A DNA stretch of 64,000 nt from Streptomyces lienomycini. Lineage in GTDB: Bacteria > Actinomycetota > Actinomycetes > Streptomycetales > Streptomycetaceae. Numbering within the stretch: the stretch's first letter is position 1; each line of letters begins with the position of its first letter. Shown one piece after another: positions 59,030 to 64,000 of this stretch. The notes under the pieces were generated by a model that was not told the DNA's origin, searched no databases, and saw only the letters and a list, made by a program, of their open reading frames with translations. A program made the position numbers and the translations under genes. Location: assembly GCF_027947595.1 (NCBI RefSeq), contig NZ_CP116257.1, forward strand, positions 2,914,001 through 2,978,000. Reading direction: 5' to 3'.

Positions 59030-61396
59030 CTACGCCAGCCCGGCCCGCCGCAACGCGTCGGCCATCGCTCCGTTGGAGGGCGCGGGCGCCGGGGCCGGCC
59101 GCCCCTTGCCGCCGCCGGCGGCCTTCCGCTGCCGGGGCGGCTTCCCGCCCCGGTCCCGCTTCGGCTGCTCCCCCTGCGCTCCTTGCGGCCCCTGCGGAGC
59201 GGCCTCGTCGTCCAAGCGCAACGTCAAGGAGATCCGCTTCCGCGGAATGTCGACGTCCATCACCTTCACCCTCACGATGTCCCCGGGCTTGACCACGTCC
59301 CGCGGGTCCTTCACGAACGTCCTCGACATCGCGGACACGTGCACGAGCCCGTCCTGGTGCACACCGACGTCCACGAACGCCCCGAACGCGGCGACGTTCG
59401 TGACGACGCCCTCCAGCACCATCCCGGACGACAGGTCGGAGATCTTCTCCACGCCCTCCTTGAAGGTGGCCGTCTTGAAGGCGGGCCGCGGATCGCGCCC
59501 CGGCTTCTCCAGCTCCCGCAGGATGTCCGTGACCGTGGGCAGACCGAACGTCTCGTCCACGAACTGGTCCGGCCTCAGCGACCGGAGCACCGACGTGTTG
59601 CCGACCAGCCCCGCCACCTCCTGCCCCGCGGTCTTCCCCATCCGGCGCACCACCGGATACGCCTCGGGGTGCACGCTGGACGCGTCCAGCGGGTCGTCGC
59701 CGCCCCGGATCCGCAGGAAGCCCGCGCACTGCTCGTACGCCTTGGGGCCGAGCCGCGACACCTTCTTCAGCGCGGTCCGCGACGCGAACGGCCCGTTCGC
59801 GTCACGGTGCGCCACGATGTTCTCGGCGAGCCCGGAGGTGATGCCGGAGACCCGGGCGAGCAGCGGCGCGGAGGCCGTGTTGACGTCCACCCCCACGCCG
59901 TTCACACAGTCCTCGACCACCGCGTCCAGCGAGCGCGACAGCTTCACCTCGGACAGGTCGTGCTGGTACTGGCCGACGCCGATCGACTTCGGGTCGATCT
60001 TCACCAGCTCGGCCAGCGGGTCCTGCAGCCGCCGGGCGATCGAGACCGCGCCGCGCAGCGAGACGTCCATGTCCGGCAGCTCCTGGGAGGCGAAGGCGGA
60101 GGCCGAGTACACGGAGGCGCCCGCCTCGGACACCATCACCTTGGTGAGCTTCAACTCGGGGTGCTTGGAGATGAGTTCCCCGGCGAGCTTGTCGGTCTCG
60201 CGCGAGGCCGTGCCGTTGCCGATGGCGATCAGGTCGACCGCGTGCTCCTTCGCCAGCCGCGCCAGCTTGGCGATCGCCTCGTCCCACCGGTTGGCGGGGA
60301 CGTGGGGATGGATCACGTCCGTCGCCACGACCTTGCCCGTCGCGTCGACCACGGCGACCTTCACACCGGTACGGAAACCGGGGTCGAGGCCGAGCGTCGC
60401 GCGGGTGCCCGCCGGGGCGGCCAGCAGCAGGTCGCGCAGGTTGGCGGCGAACACGTCGACCGCCTCGTCCTCGGCGGCCGTGCGCAGCCGCAGCCTGAGG
60501 TCGATGCCGAGGTGCACGAGGATGCGGGTGCGCCAGGCCCAGCGGACCGTGTCGCGCAGCCACTTGTCGGCGGGGCGGCCGCGATCGGCGATCCCGAACC
60601 GGCTCGCGACGATCCCCTCGTACGACGACGGGCCCTCGGTGGCCTCCTCGGGCTCCAGAACGAGGTCGAGCACGTCCTCCTTCTCGCCGCGCAGCATCGC
60701 GAGGACCCGGTGCGAGGGCAGCTGGGGGAACGGCTCGGCGAAGTCGAAGTAGTCGGCGAACTTGGCGCCGGCCTCCTCCTTGCCGTCCTTGACCCTGGCG
60801 GTGAGCCGTCCGCGGCCCCACATCCGCTCGCGCAGCTCGCCGATCAGGTCGGCGTCCTCCGAGAACTTCTCCGTGAGGATCGACCGCGCCCCGTCCAGGG
60901 CGGCCTGCGGATCGGCCACCCCCTTGCCGGCGTCGACGAACGCGGCCGCGGCGGCGAGCGGGTCGACCGACGCGTCGGCGAGCAGGCCGTCGGCCAACGG
61001 CTCCAGGCCCGCCTCGCGCGCGATCTGCGCCTTCGTGCGCCGCTTCGGCTTGAACGGCAGGTAGATGTCCTCCAAGCGCGCCTTGGTCTCCGCCGCGCGG
61101 ATGCGCCCCTCGAGCTCCTCGGTGAGCTTGCCCTGCTCGCGCACCGAGTCGAGGATCGCGGTGCGCCGCTCCTCCAGCTCGCGCAGATAGCGCAGCCGCT
61201 CCTCGAGCGTGCGCAGCTGCGCATCGTCGAGCATCTCGGTCGCTTCCTTGCGGTAGCGGGCGATGAAGGGCACCGTCGAGCCGCCGTCGAGCAGCTCCAC
61301 CGCGGCCTTCACCTGCCGCTCCCGCACGCCGAGCTCGTCGGCGATCCTGCTTTCGATGGACCTCACGCTGGACGCGCTGGACCCGGGTGTCGTCAC
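59030..61396 (-). CDS. tex: Tex family S1 RNA-binding transcription accessory protein
   Basis: 788 residues from the GTG at 61396 ([15 protein letters not shown]). The Tex_N helix-turn-helix region ([37 protein letters not shown]) is followed by the YqgF/RNase-H-like domain ([17 protein letters not shown]), helix-hairpin-helix ([20 protein letters not shown]) and a C-terminal S1 domain ([22 protein letters not shown]). The tail is Gln/Arg/Lys rich. Homologues bind nucleic acids and are related to eukaryotic Spt6. The gene is convergent with the ABC-F gene. Confidence 0.95.
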   Translation of the reverse strand: MTTPGSSASSVRSIESRIADELGVRERQVKAAVELLDGGSTVPFIARYRKEATEMLDDAQLRTLEERLRYLRELEERRTAILDSVREQGKLTEELEGRIRAAETKARLEDIYLPFKPKRRTKAQIAREAGLEPLADGLLADASVDPLAAAAAFVDAGKGVADPQAALDGARSILTEKFSEDADLIGELRERMWGRGRLTARVKDGKEEAGAKFADYFDFAEPFPQLPSHRVLAMLRGEKEDVLDLVLEPEEATEGPSSYEGIVASRFGIADRGRPADKWLRDTVRWAWRTRILVHLGIDLRLRLRTAAEDEAVDVFAANLRDLLLAAPAGTRATLGLDPGFRTGVKVAVVDATGKVVATDVIHPHVPANRWDEAIAKLARLAKEHAVDLIAIGNGTASRETDKLAGELISKHPELKLTKVMVSEAGASVYSASAFASQELPDMDVSLRGAVSIARRLQDPLAELVKIDPKSIGVGQYQHDLSEVKLSRSLDAVVEDCVNGVGVDVNTASAPLLARVSGITSGLAENIVAHRDANGPFASRTALKKVSRLGPKAYEQCAGFLRIRGGDDPLDASSVHPEAYPVVRRMGKTAGQEVAGLVGNTSVLRSLRPDQFVDETFGLPTVTDILRELEKPGRDPRPAFKTATFKEGVEKISDLSSGMVLEGVVTNVAAFGAFVDVGVHQDGLVHVSAMSRTFVKDPRDVVKPGDIVRVKVMDVDIPRKRISLTLRLDDEAAPQGPQGAQGEQPKRDRGGKPPRQRKAAGGGKGRPAPAPAPSNGAMADALRRAGLA

Positions 61397-61511
61397 GATC
61401 CCGTACCGCCTTCTCACTGAGGTTGCGCGGCAATTGTGGCAGGTGGCGCCGACAATCCGGGATCAGGGCGCCGTCCGGGCCGGTCGCGGCCGCCGGCGAG
61501 CGGGGGCGCGA

Positions 61512-61643
61512 TCAGGCCCTGCGCCCCCGGGTGGCGGACGAGGCCCCGCCGAAGAGCCGGGCCAGGGCCCGGAAGGGAAGCGTCACCACGGTGGCGACAG
61601 CGCCACCGATCTGGCGCAGTACGTCGGCGATGGCACGGAACAC
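61512..61643 (-). CDS. LPFR-motif small protein
   Basis: 43 residues from the GTG at 61643 with GAAAGGGG 8 nt upstream. The sequence FRAIADVLRQIGGAVATVVT, then LPFRALARLFGG, and a basic tail (ATRGRRA) define the LPFR small-protein family of actinomycetes. It is amphipathic and probably membrane-associated. Function unknown. Too short for most gene finders, but the ribosome-binding site and motif support it. Confidence 0.8.
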   Translation of the reverse strand: MFRAIADVLRQIGGAVATVVTLPFRALARLFGGASSATRGRRA

Positions 61644-61776
61644 GGGAAGCCCCTTTCGTCTTCCGGCCCCTCCGGCCGGAAGACCTACGGGTACCTCCGT
61701 ATCGGCCCGGCATGCCCCTTCGGGGGCCCCTGCGCGTGCCCGTCGGTGCGCCGGGGCGCGCGCCCCGGGGGTGTCC

Positions 61777-62646
61777 TCAGCGCCTGGCGAGCAGGTCCGC
61801 CGGGAAGGCGCCCGCGCCGAGCGCCGCACGCGCGAAGGCCGTCCCGAGCTCCGTCAGGCGTGCCACACCCTCCGCCCCCAGGTGCGCGTAAGGGGCCGCG
61901 TCGAGCCGGTCCGTCTCCCGCTCGATCCCCTCGCGCAGGGCCGTGCCCTCCTCAGTCAGTTCGCCCGCCGTGTCGATCAGCCCGCGCTCGCGCAGCCGGC
62001 CGACGGCCGCGTCCCACTCCTCCCGGGTCCAGCCGCGCGTGGTGAAGACCCACTTAGGCGCCAGGCCCTTGCCGGTCGCGGTATGCGTGACCAGCGCCTC
62101 CAGACCGTCCAGGTCCGCCGCCACCAGCGCGGCGAGGTGGCCGTCGCCCCGGTGCTCGCGCAACAGCGTCGCCGCGTGCCAGAACGCCAGGTGCGGCGCG
62201 TCCGGCACGGGCAGGTCCGCGTGGGCCGAGTAGAGCGGGCGGGCGCCGCGCGTACAGCCCTCGGCGGCGCGCAGCGCCAGTGCGGCCGCCTCCGCCATCT
62301 CGGCCGAGGCCACGGTCTCCTCGCCCAGCAGCCGGCGCAGCGTCGCGTCGACGGCACGCGCGCGTGCGGCCAGGGCCTGCTCGGGCGTGACCGTCTCCCA
62401 CACGGCGGGCACGTACCGGGCGACGAGGTCGTGCTTGTAGTTGTAGAACGCCGCCGTCACGGCACCGGCTCCGACCGGTCCCAGCGCGGCGGCGCGCACC
62501 GCGAAGTTGACGGCCGGGGCGTCGGTGACACCGAGGGCGCCCAGTTCCCGGCCCAGGTCGGGCGAGAAGTAGTGCGTCGAGTGCAGCGAGTTGAGCGCGT
62601 TGTGGCAGCGGCGGCCCGCGCGGGCGTCGATGGCGGCAGTTGTCAT
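61777..62646 (-). CDS. SCO6745 family protein
   Basis: 289 residues from the ATG at 62646. It starts with AGRRCHNALNSLHSTHYFSPDLGRELGALGV, the family signature, and contains AFYNYKHDLVARYVPAVWE and HLAFWHAATLLREHRGDGH. A C-terminal winged-helix-like half (WTREEWDAAVGRLRERGLID) resembles MarR-type regulators. Two His-rich segments could be a ligand or metal site. Function unknown; found throughout Streptomyces. Divergent from the GlxA-type regulator. Confidence 0.88.
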   Translation of the reverse strand: MTTAAIDARAGRRCHNALNSLHSTHYFSPDLGRELGALGVTDAPAVNFAVRAAALGPVGAGAVTAAFYNYKHDLVARYVPAVWETVTPEQALAARARAVDATLRRLLGEETVASAEMAEAAALALRAAEGCTRGARPLYSAHADLPVPDAPHLAFWHAATLLREHRGDGHLAALVAADLDGLEALVTHTATGKGLAPKWVFTTRGWTREEWDAAVGRLRERGLIDTAGELTEEGTALREGIERETDRLDAAPYAHLGAEGVARLTELGTAFARAALGAGAFPADLLARR

Positions 62647-62759
62647 GCCGCGCACGTTACCAACCGCTCAGTACGTCCCTCCAGGCCTGCGGACGCATGG
62701 CAGGAAAGGTGGGATGCTCGTCATTGCGGCCGTCCGGCTGCGGGCCGAGAATCGACGGC

Positions 62760-63731
62760 ATGGCGCAGCGAACCGTGCGAACCGTCCTGGTCCTCCTCTT
62801 CGACGACGTCCAGAGCCTCGACGTCACCGGTCCCGTGGAGGTCTTCGCGGGCGCCGAGCAGCACGCGCCGGGCACGTACCGCATCCGCACCGCCTCGCTG
62901 GACGGTGCTCCCGTGCGCACGTCCAGCGGACTGACCGTCGTACCGGACCACGCGCTCGCCGACGCGCCCCGGCCGGACACCCTGGTGGTCCCCGGCGGCC
63001 AGGGCACCCGGAGTCCCGCCCCGCGCCTGACCGACTGGCTGCGCGGGAACGGACCGGGCGTCCGGCGCCTGGTCTCCGTCTGCACCGGGGCGATCCTGCT
63101 CGCCCGTGCGGGCCTGCTCGACGGACGCCGCGTCACCACCCACTGGGCCTACAGCGCCCGCCTCGCCCGCGACCATCCGGCCGTGGACGTCGACCCCGAC
63201 CCGATCTACATCCGCGACGGCAACGTGGCCACGTCCGCCGGCGTCACCTCCGGCATCGACCTCGCCCTGGCGCTGGTGGAGGAGGACCTGGGCCGGGACG
63301 CCGCCCTGACCGTCGCCCGCCACCTCGTGGTGTTCCTGCGCCGGCCCGGGAACCAGGCCCAGTTCAGCGCGCAGCTCGCCGCCCAGACCGCGCGCCGCGA
63401 GCCGCTTCGGGAGATCCAGCAGTGGATCACCGAACAGCCCGGCGCCGATCTGAGCGTCGAGTCCCTCGCCGCCCGCGCCCGTCTCTCGCCGCGCCACTTC
63501 GCCCGCGCCTTCCAGGCGGAGACCGGCACGACGCCCGGCCGGTACGTCGACCGGGTCCGCCTGGAACACGCCCGCCGACTGCTGGAGGACAGCGGCGACG
63601 GGGTCGAGGAGGTCTCCCGCGCCAGCGGCTACGGCACGCCCGAGGCCATGCGCCGCGCCTTCGTCAAGACCCTCGGCACCCCACCGGCGGAGTACCGCCG
63701 CCGCTTCCGGCCCGCCGCCCAACCCCACTGA
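62760..63731 (+). CDS. GlxA/AraC-family regulator with DJ-1/PfpI domain
   Basis: 323 residues from the ATG at 62760. The N-terminal DJ-1/PfpI-like domain (about 5-175) carries the nucleophile-elbow cysteine in VSVCTGAILLARAGLL and THWAYSARLAR. The C-terminal AraC helix-turn-helix pair spans about 225-315 (LSVESLAARARLSPRHFARAF; VEEVSRASGYGTPEAMRRAFVKTLG). This domain order is the GlxA family, often sensing small metabolites. Target genes unknown. Confidence 0.9.
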   Translation: MAQRTVRTVLVLLFDDVQSLDVTGPVEVFAGAEQHAPGTYRIRTASLDGAPVRTSSGLTVVPDHALADAPRPDTLVVPGGQGTRSPAPRLTDWLRGNGPGVRRLVSVCTGAILLARAGLLDGRRVTTHWAYSARLARDHPAVDVDPDPIYIRDGNVATSAGVTSGIDLALALVEEDLGRDAALTVARHLVVFLRRPGNQAQFSAQLAAQTARREPLREIQQWITEQPGADLSVESLAARARLSPRHFARAFQAETGTTPGRYVDRVRLEHARRLLEDSGDGVEEVSRASGYGTPEAMRRAFVKTLGTPPAEYRRRFRPAAQPH

Positions 63732-64000
63732 AACCCCCGGACACCCGCCAACACTCACCGCCCGTCCCCGGCGTCATCACGGCCCCGTCCCGGCCTGACC
63801 ACCGCCCCGGCTCACCGTCCGTCCCGGCCTCACCACCGCCCCGAGCCCGGGCTCACCACGGCCCCGGCCTCACCCCCGTCCCGGCTCACCGTGTCCGCGA
63901 ACCGCTGCCCGACTCCGGGCTCACCACTCCTGCCCGGCTCACGGCCGGTCCTGGCTCATCGCCGCCCCGGGCTCATCGCCCGCCCGCCCGCAGCCCGACT
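63732..64000. repeat. Degenerate CCCGGCTCACC-type repeat tract
   Basis: The last 269 bp have no reading frame. They consist of imperfect copies of a C-rich motif (CGGCTCACC, CCGCCCCGG, CCTCACCACC) recurring about every 15-30 bp. On the minus strand this gives repeated GGTGAGCCGGGG blocks, so G-quadruplex formation is conceivable. Stops on the minus strand occur in several frames. Confidence 0.6.

Overview
The window is a high-GC (about 73% by eye) actinomycete chromosome segment. It has Streptomyces hallmarks: GTG/TTG starts, many 4-nt ATGA/GTGA overlaps, WhiB- and SsgA-family regulators, an LPFR small protein and a small laccase. Gene content and order match what I recall of the Streptomyces coelicolor region from about SCO6690 to SCO6746: pcaIJFHGBL/pcaV, small laccase, ssgD, the macrodomain protein and the SCO6745 family. 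This synteny is from memory, not from a search. I see no tRNA, rRNA, CRISPR array, transposase or integrase.

Layout. 1-7.6 kb: end of a VWA gene, a frameshifted SWIM zinc-finger gene, an MHS-type MFS symporter, a DMT-transporter/PAP2 pair divergent from a TetR regulator with a 17-bp inverted repeat between them, and a DUF2510 membrane protein. 7.9-10.6 kb: a LAL-type ATPase without its usual LuxR domain. 10.6-17.8 kb: the complete protocatechuate branch of the beta-ketoadipate pathway (pcaI-J-F-H-G-B-L, overlapping genes) divergent from pcaV, with two matching near-palindromes in the shared promoter. 17.9-22.4 kb: a DUF3048 lipoprotein, a zinc alcohol dehydrogenase, and a divergent NHEJ-type pair (LigC-like ligase, LigD-type polymerase).

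22.4-29.5 kb: a secreted redox/carbohydrate locus. A ThuA-PQQ sugar dehydrogenase is coupled to a cupredoxin-OmpL47-DUF1080 protein, facing a Tat-exported two-domain laccase and followed by a LacI regulator. 29.8-32.5 kb: VOC protein, WhiB-like protein, and an acyl-ACP desaturase behind three tandem palindromes. 32.5-36.7 kb: an ABC-F/UvrA-like operon with a long leader and a consensus promoter. 36.7-42.2 kb: GPP34 protein, SsgD-like protein, a frameshifted BNR-repeat protein, a small basic protein, YciI, endonuclease V, a tiny membrane protein and a saccharopine-dehydrogenase-like reductase.

42.4-47.1 kb: a fatty-acid oxidation operon (CaiB-type CoA-transferase/racemase, thiolase, FadB-like). 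47.1-57.3 kb: MerR regulator, amino-acid permease, macrodomain protein with a DNA-damage-type promoter, M1 and M14 peptidases, BCCT transporter, D-amino-acid oxidase-like protein and an unrecognised two-domain protein. 57.3-64 kb: a second ABC-F, Tex, the LPFR small protein, an SCO6745-family protein and a GlxA/AraC regulator, ending in a degenerate repeat tract.

The most interesting leads are the copper/PQQ/3-keto-sugar-like secreted locus, the desaturase operator array, the ABC-F leader, and the PafBC-type leaderless promoter of the macrodomain gene. Two genes have clean frame switches in or near GC-rich tracts. These could be base-calling errors or real mutations.
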